From a virus: DNA of 22,764 nucleotides. Numbering within the stretch: position 1 is the stretch's first letter; the number at the start of each line of letters is the position of its first letter. The stretch is from the IMG/VR virus record IMGVR_UViG_3300027974_000169, positions 1-22,764 of that record; one strand, written 5' to 3'. The notes under the pieces were generated by a model. It was not told the origin of the DNA. It worked only from the letters and a program-made list of their open reading frames with translations, and made no database searches. The position numbers and the translations under genes were made by a program. Positions 1 through 7,298 of the stretch are shown here, piece by piece.

Positions 1-48
1 TGGATCATTATGCAACAGGCCGCTAATAACTGCCTCTTATTGGAGTAA
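1..48 (+). CDS. C-terminal fragment of an upstream gene (partial)
   Basis: Frame 1 is open from the window edge and ends with TAA at 46-48, giving a 15-residue tail ending in NNCLLLE. The stop sits 3 nt before the next ATG, and the GGAG inside the tail serves as the ribosome binding site of the next gene, as expected in a tightly packed late operon. Frame 2 is also open until a TGA overlapping the next ATG, so the frame choice is uncertain. Too little is visible to name a product. Confidence 0.35.
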   Translation, partial: WIIMQQAANNCLLLE

Positions 49-51
49 ACC

Positions 52-387
52 ATGACAGTCACCGTAAAAGTATTAGTACCGGCAAAGTATGCCGAAAACG
101 CCCAAACAACCCAGTACACAGCGACTGGCGTTACGGCTATTATCGACAAGTTCACCGCAACCAACATCACTGGCACCGCCGCCACAATCAGCGTTAACTT
201 GGTAACAGTTACTGGTTCTGCCGGTAATACCAACTTGATTACCAAAACTAAGACTTTGCAGGCGTCTGAAGTCTATACGTTCCCTGAATTGGTGGGCCAA
301 GTCCTTGGCATTGGCGACTTTATCAGTACAATCGCAGGCACAGCCAGCGCAATCAATATCCGCGTTTCTGGACGCGAGGTGACCTGA
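52..387 (+). CDS. Small Thr/Ala-rich beta-type protein, probable virion component
   Basis: A 111-residue protein with no signal peptide or membrane segment. It is rich in Thr, Val, Ala and Ile, with alternating short hydrophobic strands (for example AATISVNLVTV and AINIRVSG) that suggest an all-beta fold. It has GGAG upstream and its stop overlaps the start of the SET-domain gene (TGATG). Its position just ahead of the ejection proteins and its composition fit a small structural or decoration-type protein, but no catalytic motif or named family is recognised. The role is inferred from context only. Confidence 0.6.
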   Translation: MTVTVKVLVPAKYAENAQTTQYTATGVTAIIDKFTATNITGTAATISVNLVTVTGSAGNTNLITKTKTLQASEVYTFPELVGQVLGIGDFISTIAGTASAINIRVSGREVT

Positions 388-1241
388 TGCGTGTAACCTA
401 CGGCAAGGGTTTTAATTTTGCACCGACCTTGTCCATGACGGACAAGGTTTTGGCGCTGCAAAATGAACTTCTAAAAATGCCGCAGGCCAATATTGTTACT
501 GAGCATATTTTTAAGCCGGGCGTTTATGAGCGCAAGATCACAATCCCCGCTTGGACTGTTTTAACTGGCGCAGAACATAAGACACCTTACCACGTCCGAG
601 TTGAAAAAGGCACAATTGCAGTTAACACAGATGACGGCATTAAAGTGTTTACTGGCCCGTGCGACTTTCCTGCAAAAGCGGGGATGCAACGCGCAGGGCG
701 GGTGTTTGAAGAAGAAGTGGTTTGGGTGGACGTGTACGACAATCCAGACAATTGTATTGATTTGGCAACGCTAGAAGACCGTTTGTATGTCGTTCCTGCT
801 TGCGGCCTTGCCGACAGCCGGACTGACGTACAAAGAGCGCAGATTGATTACGGCGCGTTTCTTTATCAGATTAACATGACTCAGAATGAAATGGACATGA
901 TTGTCCATAACGAGTCTGATTTGATGGATATGCCCGATGGTGTAGCTGTGGAACTGCGCGATTCGCCGATCCACGGCAAAGGATTGTTTGCAACCCGTGA
1001 TTTTGAGACTGGGGAAGTTGTTTGCCCAGGCCGAGTGGATGGTAAAAGAACGCCTGGTGGGCGATTCATCAATCATTCGTTTAATTCCAATATCAAACCC
1101 GAAAAAGTAGGGGATGACATTTATGCAATTGCTGCGCGTAAAATACGCATAGGCGATGAATTACTGGTAGATTACAGAGCATCAATGCGAGTCAATTTTG
1201 GACTCACGTTACAAGGAGAATTGCCATGTCTGGATGGGTAG
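387..1241 (+). CDS. Cupin-like / SET-domain fusion protein (candidate protein lysine methyltransferase)
   Basis: A 284-residue protein. The C-terminal part (about 185-268) shows SET-domain landmarks in order: GKGLFA at 197-202, RFINHS at 226-231 (the NHS motif contacts S-adenosylmethionine and forms part of the pseudoknot) and GDELLVDY at 256-263 with the catalytic-type Tyr. SET enzymes methylate protein lysines. No Cys-rich post-SET motif is evident. The N-terminal part (about 35-120) is beta-rich and cupin-like, with YHVRVEKGTIAV followed by Gly and Pro turns. The start overlaps the previous stop and the end overlaps the DNA-transfer gene by 16 nt, so it is co-expressed with virion genes. 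The substrate is unknown; a virion or host protein is possible. The SET call is firm and the cupin call is moderate. Confidence 0.8.
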   Translation: MRVTYGKGFNFAPTLSMTDKVLALQNELLKMPQANIVTEHIFKPGVYERKITIPAWTVLTGAEHKTPYHVRVEKGTIAVNTDDGIKVFTGPCDFPAKAGMQRAGRVFEEEVVWVDVYDNPDNCIDLATLEDRLYVVPACGLADSRTDVQRAQIDYGAFLYQINMTQNEMDMIVHNESDLMDMPDGVAVELRDSPIHGKGLFATRDFETGEVVCPGRVDGKRTPGGRFINHSFNSNIKPEKVGDDIYAIAARKIRIGDELLVDYRASMRVNFGLTLQGELPCLDG

Positions 1242-1966
1242 CAGGGGCCATAGCGGTCAGTAGTTTAGTAGGCGCAAATGCGGCTAAAAGTGGGGCTAAA
1301 ACGCAAGCCGCCGCCGCAAGCGACGCCGCTAATCTTCAAAATGAACAATTTCAGCAGACTCGCGCTGACTACGCGCCTTGGCGCGCTGCTGGTGAACAAG
1401 CGCTGAACAAATTAATTCCTTTGTCAGACTATAAAATGTTTGGCCCAGAACAGTTTAGCGCAGATCCAGGCTACGGTTTTCGTTTGGCCGAAGGTCAAAA
1501 AGCGCTTGACCGAAGCGCCGCATCTCGTGGCGGTTTGATTTCTGGTGGTGCTTTAAAAGCGGCTACTCGATTTGGTCAAGACATGGGTTCGCAAGAATAC
1601 ATGAACGCATTTAATCGTTATCAAACTGAGCGTGCGGCGCAATTACAACCGCTTCAATCTCTGGCTCAAATTGGCCAAACTTCTGCCAATCAACTTGGTC
1701 AATTTGGCGCAGCTAATGCGTCTAATGTTGGCAATCTAATGACTGGCGGCGCAGCGGCTAACGCGGCAGGGCAAGTTGGTATGGCCAATGCTTTTACAGG
1801 TGGTCTTGGTCAATACATGAATTACAGCCAAAATCAAGCACAGAATTCATTGTTGCAACAAGCGATACAAAATCGTGGGTCAACGTATGGATACACATCA
1901 CCGCAAACTAATTTTACCGGCGCAGACTATTCCCTTAGTGGTAAATTAGGTTCTGGCTATCCATAA
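1226..1966 (+). CDS. DNA transfer / ejection-type internal virion protein
   Basis: A 246-residue protein with a hydrophobic N-terminus (WVAGAIAVSSLVGA) and a low-complexity Ala/Gln/Asn/Gly body. Residues about 76-132 contain DPGYGFRLAEGQKALDRSAA, then RGGLISGGALKAA and a QEYMNAFNRYQ segment. I recognise this block from phage proteins annotated as DNA transfer protein (p32-like) in podovirus-like genomes. These are packaged in the capsid and help move DNA across the envelope. AGGAG precedes the ATG. It is the first of three consecutive ejection-type genes, as in other podoviruses. The family call rests on motif memory, not on a search. Confidence 0.75.
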   Translation: MSGWVAGAIAVSSLVGANAAKSGAKTQAAAASDAANLQNEQFQQTRADYAPWRAAGEQALNKLIPLSDYKMFGPEQFSADPGYGFRLAEGQKALDRSAASRGGLISGGALKAATRFGQDMGSQEYMNAFNRYQTERAAQLQPLQSLAQIGQTSANQLGQFGAANASNVGNLMTGGAAANAAGQVGMANAFTGGLGQYMNYSQNQAQNSLLQQAIQNRGSTYGYTSPQTNFTGADYSLSGKLGSGYP

Positions 1967-1976
1967 GGACTAAATC

Positions 1977-3488
1977 ATGGCACTTGATCCAAACATCGCT
2001 CTTAGCGTTAGGCCATTGCAATTTGAAATGCCCAATCAGTTGGCGCAGTACGCACAAATATCGCAAATTCAAAACGCGCAGCAAGCTAACCGGTTGCATG
2101 AGATGCAAATGGCCGAATATGAGCGCGCGCGCCTTGAAGAAGAAGGCACACGTAATTTCCTCGGTAGAGCAGATTTAACTGACCCCGCCGTGCGTTCGCA
2201 ACTGTTAACTAGCTACGGTAAATCTGGCCGCGAAATATACGGCAAACTTAGTGAAGCTGAAAAAGCACAAACAGAAGAATCCGCGCGCCGGGCCAAACTT
2301 ATGCAAGACACGCAAGGCATGTATCAAAACATGTCTAACATGATTTCTAACAAGGCAGACGCGGTTGGTTTTTTGCAAAGAATGATTAATGATCCTGCAA
2401 TGAAAGATTCGCCAATTGCAAAAATTCCTTTAATGCAACAAGTTGCAAAAATTCCAGAAGACCCTCAAGGATTGGACGACTGGAAAAAACAATTTGCGCT
2501 CGGCGCAACTAAATATATTACTGAAAACAAACCTCATTACGTTTCACAAAACGCAGGTGGTTTTGAACAAGTTTTGGCAATGCCAGGCCTTGGGGGTGCT
2601 GCTAATGTGGTGCCTGGTAGTTACACTAAAAAAACTGCAACACCCGGCGAATTGATGGTAGACGCCCGCGCAAGAGAACGGCTTGCTGCTGAATCAGCTA
2701 CGGGTGTACTATCGCCTCAGTCACTTGAACTTGCGGCCAACATGTATACACAAACTGGTCAACTGCCAGCTTTGGGTATTGGTAAAGGCGCGGCTAATGT
2801 CAAAGCGCAGATTATGAACCGCGCCGCAGAGCTAGCGACGCCCGAAGGTACAACCGCAGCAAACGCCGCCACAAATATTATTGGTGCTAAACAAGACGTG
2901 GCTTCGCAAACACAAGCTGTTAAAGCCTTTTCAACTGGCAAACAAGGCCAGCAAGTTAATGCGTTTAACACTGCGATTGATCACTTGGGCACAATGGACA
3001 AATTGTCTGACGCGTTGCAAAACGGCGACATTAAAGCATTTAATGCACTTGGGAACGTTGTCGCACGTCAAACTGGCCAACCAGCACCTACCAACTTTGA
3101 CGCGGCTAAACAGATTGTTACTGCTGAAATTATTAAAGCAGTGGTTGCAAGCGGTGGTGGTGTTACAGAACGTCAAGAAGCCGAGCGTAACTTTGCTGCG
3201 GCTAATAGCCCCGAAGCGCTTAAAGGTGTTATGAACACCTATAAACAATTGCTTGGCGGTCAGTTAAAGAGTTTAAACTTGCAGTATGAGAACACTACAG
3301 GCCGCAAAGACTTTGATAAAAAGTTGACGCCTGGCGCTAAATCAACTTTAGATAGTTTGCGCGGCCCTGAAACGCCAGCGGCAAACGCAACTAAACTAAC
3401 GCCTGCCGATCAACAAGCCTTAGCTTGGGCTACGGCTAACCCAAATGATCCACGCGCAACACAAATCAAGCAACGATTAGGGATGTAA
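1977..3488 (+). CDS. Putative internal virion / DNA ejection protein
   Basis: A 503-residue, largely helical protein rich in Ala, Gln, Lys and Asn, with heptad-like stretches (about 22-60 and 85-115) and no catalytic motif or signal peptide. AAGGA lies before the ATG and the gene ends one base before the next ATG. Size, composition and position between the DNA-transfer protein and a second large helical protein match the ejection-protein cluster of podoviruses (compare the three-protein E-protein sets of P22-like phages). The N-terminus MALDPNIALS loosely echoes MAFDPDAYLS of the next protein. The specific role is inferred from context. Confidence 0.65.
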   Translation: MALDPNIALSVRPLQFEMPNQLAQYAQISQIQNAQQANRLHEMQMAEYERARLEEEGTRNFLGRADLTDPAVRSQLLTSYGKSGREIYGKLSEAEKAQTEESARRAKLMQDTQGMYQNMSNMISNKADAVGFLQRMINDPAMKDSPIAKIPLMQQVAKIPEDPQGLDDWKKQFALGATKYITENKPHYVSQNAGGFEQVLAMPGLGGAANVVPGSYTKKTATPGELMVDARARERLAAESATGVLSPQSLELAANMYTQTGQLPALGIGKGAANVKAQIMNRAAELATPEGTTAANAATNIIGAKQDVASQTQAVKAFSTGKQGQQVNAFNTAIDHLGTMDKLSDALQNGDIKAFNALGNVVARQTGQPAPTNFDAAKQIVTAEIIKAVVASGGGVTERQEAERNFAAANSPEALKGVMNTYKQLLGGQLKSLNLQYENTTGRKDFDKKLTPGAKSTLDSLRGPETPAANATKLTPADQQALAWATANPNDPRATQIKQRLGM

Positions 3489-3489
3489 C

Positions 3490-5091
3490 ATGGCCTTTGA
3501 TCCAGACGCTTATCTTTCAGCCGTTCCTGCCGCCGCGCCCGGATTTAACCCAGACGCGTATTTAGCTCAATCTGGCGGCGGTATACCTGGCCAACGCCGC
3601 TCGGCGGATATGCTGACGCAGTTTGGCCGTAGCGCCGCAGGGTTAGTAGATACCACTGTTGGAAATATACCCTCCGCTGTTGTTCAGCAAGTTGGGTACG
3701 CTGCCGCGCGTCCTTTTACAACGCCCGCTAGAGCAACTGAGTATTCTCAAGCCATATCTGAACCAATACGCAACCCCATGGGCCGGTTGACAGGTGTTGA
3801 ACAAACTCCTGAATACCAACAAGAAGCTGGCACACGGATAATGAATTTTATTGGCCAAAACGTCAATAAAGGCGCTGAATGGATTGCTAAGAAAACAGGC
3901 TTACCTACTGCTGACGTAGCCAACATGATTGGAACGCTGACTGTAGCAGCGCCCGAAGTGAGCCAAATTGGCAAGCAAGTTAACGCTATGGCGCCCGTTC
4001 AAAAAGTCACAAACGCGTTAGCGCAAGCTAAAGAAAAAGCAAGTGCTAATGTTTCTGGCGCGGCGGCTAATCTTACCGGTAGCTTGACCGGCAAACCTGG
4101 CGCGGCGTTTAGCGAAGCCTATAAAGCAGGCAAAACAGGCGAAACATCTTTTCTTGAAAATTTGCGTGGTAATGCAACGCCCGATGAACTATTGGCTACT
4201 GTTAAAGAAGGCGTTGATAAAATTCGCTTGGACAATTCAGCCGCGTATCAAAATGCCAAAACTGGTTGGGCGGCTGATAAAACACCGCTAGATTTTAATC
4301 GTATTGATAAAGCGTACAACGACATTAAAAATTCGTATACCGTCAATGGCAAATCCAAAATAGGATCGGCAGAACAAAAAATTGTTGATGAAATTGGTAC
4401 CGTTTTAGACGAATGGCGCAGCGATCCAACCGCGCGTACGGCATTGGATTTAGACGCGCTTAAACAACGTATTGACGCAATCTATCCTGAAAGTCCTAAG
4501 CATACACAGGCACAACGCGCGGTGACAGATGTGCGTAACGCGGTCAAAGACGCAATTGTTCAGCAAGCGCCTGATTATGCTCAAGCCATGAAAAATTACG
4601 ACACTCAAATGACTTTGTTGCGCGATGTAACAAAAGCATTGGGCACAAGTGATAAAGTAGCTAAAGAAACTGCGATTAGTAAAATTATGACTACGTTGAA
4701 ATCAACGCCGTCTGCTGAATTTCGCCGCCAATTAGTAGACGTACTCCAACAACAAGGAGGCGTTGATATTTTGCCTGCTGTAGCAGGACAAGAACTTGGC
4801 CAATTTATACCAACTAGCGGCGTAGGCCGCGCTGTGGCTGGCGGTGGACTTACCGCAGCGTATTATTTGCACCATCCCGAATTAGCCGCCATATTGCCTT
4901 TAACTTCACCACGTTTAATGGGCGAAGCATTTTATAAAATGGGACAAACTGCGGGCGCTGGTGGCCGTGCCGTTAATGCAATGGCCAATATGACACCAGG
5001 CCAAGCTGCTTATGCGGCTTACGCAAGTCAACAGAATCAAAACGCGTTAAACCAACCATTCCGTATGGAAATCCGTGGGACAGGTCAATAA
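3490..5091 (+). CDS. Putative internal virion / DNA ejection protein with N-terminal repeat
   Basis: A 533-residue, Ala-rich, mainly helical protein. The N-terminus has a short tandem repeat, FDPDAYLSAVP then FNPDAYLAQSG, followed by a Gly/Pro linker. Residues about 120-200 and 290-430 are predicted helical. A Gly/Ala-rich hydrophobic stretch near 445-485 (VGRAVAGGGLTAAYYL onward) could insert in a membrane. No enzymatic motif for a lytic transglycosylase or protease is seen. It overlaps the next gene by one base (TAATG). By size and location it is the third member of the ejection module, inferred rather than recognised. Confidence 0.62.
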   Translation: MAFDPDAYLSAVPAAAPGFNPDAYLAQSGGGIPGQRRSADMLTQFGRSAAGLVDTTVGNIPSAVVQQVGYAAARPFTTPARATEYSQAISEPIRNPMGRLTGVEQTPEYQQEAGTRIMNFIGQNVNKGAEWIAKKTGLPTADVANMIGTLTVAAPEVSQIGKQVNAMAPVQKVTNALAQAKEKASANVSGAAANLTGSLTGKPGAAFSEAYKAGKTGETSFLENLRGNATPDELLATVKEGVDKIRLDNSAAYQNAKTGWAADKTPLDFNRIDKAYNDIKNSYTVNGKSKIGSAEQKIVDEIGTVLDEWRSDPTARTALDLDALKQRIDAIYPESPKHTQAQRAVTDVRNAVKDAIVQQAPDYAQAMKNYDTQMTLLRDVTKALGTSDKVAKETAISKIMTTLKSTPSAEFRRQLVDVLQQQGGVDILPAVAGQELGQFIPTSGVGRAVAGGGLTAAYYLHHPELAAILPLTSPRLMGEAFYKMGQTAGAGGRAVNAMANMTPGQAAYAAYASQQNQNALNQPFRMEIRGTGQ

Positions 5092-5312
5092 TGGACACTC
5101 AAGTTTTATTCAACATCGCGGTCAGTCTTGCTGGCTTCTTGGGTGGCTGGGTGTTAAACAACATCTACAGATCACTTGAGCGTCTGGACGCCGACGTTCG
5201 TGCCATGCCTTTTAACTACGTTACCCGCGACGACTACCGCGCTGACATGCGTGAAGTTAAAGATATGTTGGCCAAGATTTTTGACAAACTTGATAACAAG
5301 GTTGACAAATGA
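5091..5312 (+). CDS. Small membrane-anchored coiled-coil protein of the lysis region
   Basis: A 73-residue protein with one N-terminal membrane segment (about 6-25, LFNIAVSLAGFLGGWVLNNI) followed by a charged helix (RSLERLDADV through DMLAKIFDKLDNKVDK) likely to form a coiled coil. The layout resembles small holin-associated or XhlA/BhlA-like proteins, though in those the helix usually precedes the membrane segment. It is translationally coupled to the ejection protein (TAATG) and abuts the next gene. A lysis or membrane role is inferred from topology and neighbours. Confidence 0.6.
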   Translation: MDTQVLFNIAVSLAGFLGGWVLNNIYRSLERLDADVRAMPFNYVTRDDYRADMREVKDMLAKIFDKLDNKVDK

Positions 5313-5597
5313 ATGCGCTGGTTTTGGCTACTGCTCATATCATTGGTTTTTTGGGCAAATGCCAAAGCACCTTGCGTAATTACAGACTTTTACGCTCTGA
5401 GTTGGCTGGGAAACCCCTCAGAGCGTCACCAGAGATTGTCGGAATGGCTCACCACGAATGGTGATAACTGTTCATCTGAGCAATTAGCGGGAATTTGGAA
5501 TAATCTTGCGGCATGGGCGGGGGTTGCAGACAGCGCAGAGTTAAGGGCTAAAGTTCTTTATTACTACGCCAGAGCGGTTGAAAGGGAAAAGAAATGA
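5313..5597 (+). CDS. Small exported protein with a signal-peptide-like N-terminus
   Basis: A 94-residue protein. MRWFWLLLISLVFWANAKA is a good signal peptide with an Ala-x-Ala type cleavage site near residue 18. The mature part holds Cys at about 21 and 53 that could form a disulfide, and Trp-rich helices. It starts directly after the TGA of the preceding gene and its own TGA overlaps the next ATG. There is no lipobox, so it is not an obvious outer-membrane spanin. A periplasmic role during lysis or superinfection control is possible; no family is recognised. Confidence 0.6.
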   Translation: MRWFWLLLISLVFWANAKAPCVITDFYALSWLGNPSERHQRLSEWLTTNGDNCSSEQLAGIWNNLAAWAGVADSAELRAKVLYYYARAVEREKK

Positions 5598-5833
5598 TTA
5601 CCCTAGACAAATGGTATCCCTTAGTGCATCCAACGCCCTATGACGCCAAATCTGTTGCTTTTGAGAAAGCCTGCAAGCGTGTTGAAATGGAATACAAAGC
5701 GGCTTTAGAGTGCCACAAGCAAGTTAAAGCCACGGAAGAAATGGAAGTTGAGCTGTACAACAAACGAGGCAGACAACATACTATTGAACTTGGATCGTTT
5801 GACGATACTAGGCGGTTTAGAATTTTTGTATGA
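5594..5833 (+). CDS. Hypothetical small protein in the lysis region
   Basis: A 79-residue soluble protein of mixed charge with two Cys (about 28 and 39) in a helical KACKRVEMEYKAALECHKQ segment and a C-terminal strand-rich end (RQHTIELGSF, RRFRIFV). It is coupled by ATGA to the upstream exported protein and followed by a GAGG ribosome binding site for the next membrane protein. No recognised domain. Retained as a gene because it fills the operon without a gap and has a coupled start. Confidence 0.55.
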   Translation: MITLDKWYPLVHPTPYDAKSVAFEKACKRVEMEYKAALECHKQVKATEEMEVELYNKRGRQHTIELGSFDDTRRFRIFV

Positions 5834-5841
5834 GGTTTTAA

Positions 5842-6081
5842 ATGGAAGATTTAAGGGGAAAACTTACATTTGCAGTGACTCTTATGGTCAGTGCCACGCT
5901 CTGCATTTGCATACTTGGTATGGTGGGCGCTTTCATACTTGGTTTATGGGCTAAAGAAGTTGACAACTCAGAGATTTTTGCTTTGCTCAGTCCAGCTTTT
6001 CAAACCATCATCGGTGGATTTATTGGACTGTTGGCTGGCGTAAAACTATCACACGACGAGGTTACAAATGTTCGGACTTGA
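5842..6081 (+). CDS. Two-membrane-segment holin-like protein
   Basis: A 79-residue protein with two hydrophobic segments, about 9-35 (FAVTLMVSATLCICILGMVG) and 48-68 (FQTIIGGFIGLLAGVKL), joined by an acidic loop. It has GAGG before the ATG and overlaps the next holin gene by 14 nt. Size, topology and neighbours suggest a class II-like holin or an accessory or antiholin partner of the downstream 3TM-type holin. Assignment is by topology only. Confidence 0.6.
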   Translation: MEDLRGKLTFAVTLMVSATLCICILGMVGAFILGLWAKEVDNSEIFALLSPAFQTIIGGFIGLLAGVKLSHDEVTNVRT

Positions 6082-6475
6082 CGCGCTCTTAGGCATCGGC
6101 GGTAAACTTATTGATAAGTTAATCCCTGATCCAGAACAAAAAGCCAAAGCCCAGCTTGAGTTGGCCAAGATGGCGCAAGATGGTGAGTTGGCAAAGATGG
6201 CTAACGAGACTGAGCTGTACAAGACCGAGCAAAACAATCTGACCCAGCGTGTTCAGGCGGACATGGCATCCGACTCTTGGTTGTCTAAGAACATTCGCCC
6301 CATGACGCTGATCTTTTTGCTGGTGGCCTATTCTGGCTTTGCCATCGCTTCAATCTTTGAATACGAAACCCGTGGCGCCTATGTTGAGCTGCTTGGCCAG
6401 TGGGGTATGCTTGTTATGTCGTTCTACTTTGGCGGCAGAACACTCGAAAAAATTACAGATAGGGTCAAAAAGTGA
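6068..6475 (+). CDS. Holin of the 3TM / gene-transfer-agent type
   Basis: A 135-residue protein. An amphipathic N-terminus (GLDALLGIGGKLIDKLIPDP) is followed by a charged helical region (about 22-70) and then SKNIRPMTLIFLLVAYSGFA, whose IRP-hydrophobic signature is typical of the 3TM holin family found in gene transfer agents and phages. A second membrane segment lies at about 105-122 (LLGQWGMLVMSFYFGGRTLE). Such holins open the inner membrane for endolysin release. It is coupled to the endolysin by GTGA, supporting the lysis assignment. Confidence 0.8.
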   Translation: MFGLDALLGIGGKLIDKLIPDPEQKAKAQLELAKMAQDGELAKMANETELYKTEQNNLTQRVQADMASDSWLSKNIRPMTLIFLLVAYSGFAIASIFEYETRGAYVELLGQWGMLVMSFYFGGRTLEKITDRVKK

Positions 6476-6888
6476 AGTTAACTGAACATTTTTCCCTTGA
6501 GGAACTAACCCACACCGACCACCGTGAATATGATAATACGCCGAATGATGCAGAACTGGAAAACCTCAAGCGCCTTGCGGAGTTTCTTGAAGACGTCAAA
6601 ACTGTATTGGGCGGTAAGCCTGTAATGATCAATTCTGCCTTCAGGAGCAAGGCCGTAAATGACGCAGTGGGTTCATCTGACAAATCTCAGCACCGCACGG
6701 GGTCTGCAGCAGACATCCGTGTGCCTGGTATGACGCCAGACGAAGTGGTCAAAACAATCATTGCTTCGGGTTTACCCTACGATCAAATCATCCGTGAGTT
6801 TGACCGCTGGACGCATATTAGTATTGCAGACAAACCACGCAAGCAAGCATTAATCATTGATAAACAAGGCACTAGGCCGTTTATTTAA
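6472..6888 (+). CDS. Endolysin, peptidase M15 family (D,D-/L,D-carboxypeptidase-like)
   Basis: A 138-residue protein starting with GTG that overlaps the holin stop (GTGA). M15A-type zinc ligands are visible: His74 and Asp81 in SQHRTGSAADIRV and His115 in RWTHIS, with Glu109 as the likely catalytic base. NSAFRSKAVNDAVGSS (54-69) is the usual substrate-site segment. The family cleaves peptidoglycan stem peptides. The protein is a single catalytic domain without signal peptide or wall-binding domain, consistent with holin-dependent release in a Gram-negative host. Confidence 0.9.
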   Translation: MKLTEHFSLEELTHTDHREYDNTPNDAELENLKRLAEFLEDVKTVLGGKPVMINSAFRSKAVNDAVGSSDKSQHRTGSAADIRVPGMTPDEVVKTIIASGLPYDQIIREFDRWTHISIADKPRKQALIIDKQGTRPFI

Positions 6889-6923
6889 ATAAAAGCGTCA
6901 TAAACTTTGTATAAGGTGTTGAA

Positions 6924-7298
6924 ATGTCAAACATACCGACACCCGAAGATGCACGTTTCTTTGCGCTATGCGTAAAGAAATGGCAAGAAATCCTCAACCT
7001 CGGCGACTGGCGCATCGAGAAAGGATTGAAGCCTGCCAAGCAAGCAATGGCTTCTGTCGAATTCAATGAGAGCGCCCGTTTGGCCACCTACCGCTTAGGT
7101 GACTTTGGCGCCGAACAAATAACCCACGAATCCCTTGATTGCACAGCACTGCATGAATTGCTTCATGTGATGCTGCACGATCTTCTGGCTGCGGCTCAAG
7201 ACCCTAAGTCATCGCAAGATGACATAGACAAGCAAGAGCATAGAGTGATTAATTTACTTGAGCGCTTGCTCTCAAAGGATTTAAATGGGCGCACATAA
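6924..7298 (+). CDS. HExxH putative metallopeptidase-like protein
   Basis: A 124-residue protein with ALHELLHVMLHDL at about 76-87: His77-Glu78-x-x-His81 is a zinc-peptidase signature, His85 follows, and Glu105-His106 in KQEHRVINLLE could give the third ligand. The N-terminal part (KKWQEILNLGDWRIE) is helical. AAGGTG precedes the ATG. The small size and placement between lysis genes and a metallophosphoesterase do not reveal a substrate. Enzyme activity is inferred from the motif alone; a structural zinc role is an alternative. It overlaps the next gene by 14 nt. Confidence 0.7.
   Translation: MSNIPTPEDARFFALCVKKWQEILNLGDWRIEKGLKPAKQAMASVEFNESARLATYRLGDFGAEQITHESLDCTALHELLHVMLHDLLAAAQDPKSSQDDIDKQEHRVINLLERLLSKDLNGRT

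Noticed and set aside
5748-5954. 68-residue frame bridging two lysis-region genes
   Set aside because: It lies across the 5594-5833 and 5842-6081 genes in another frame, without coupling or ribosome binding site.
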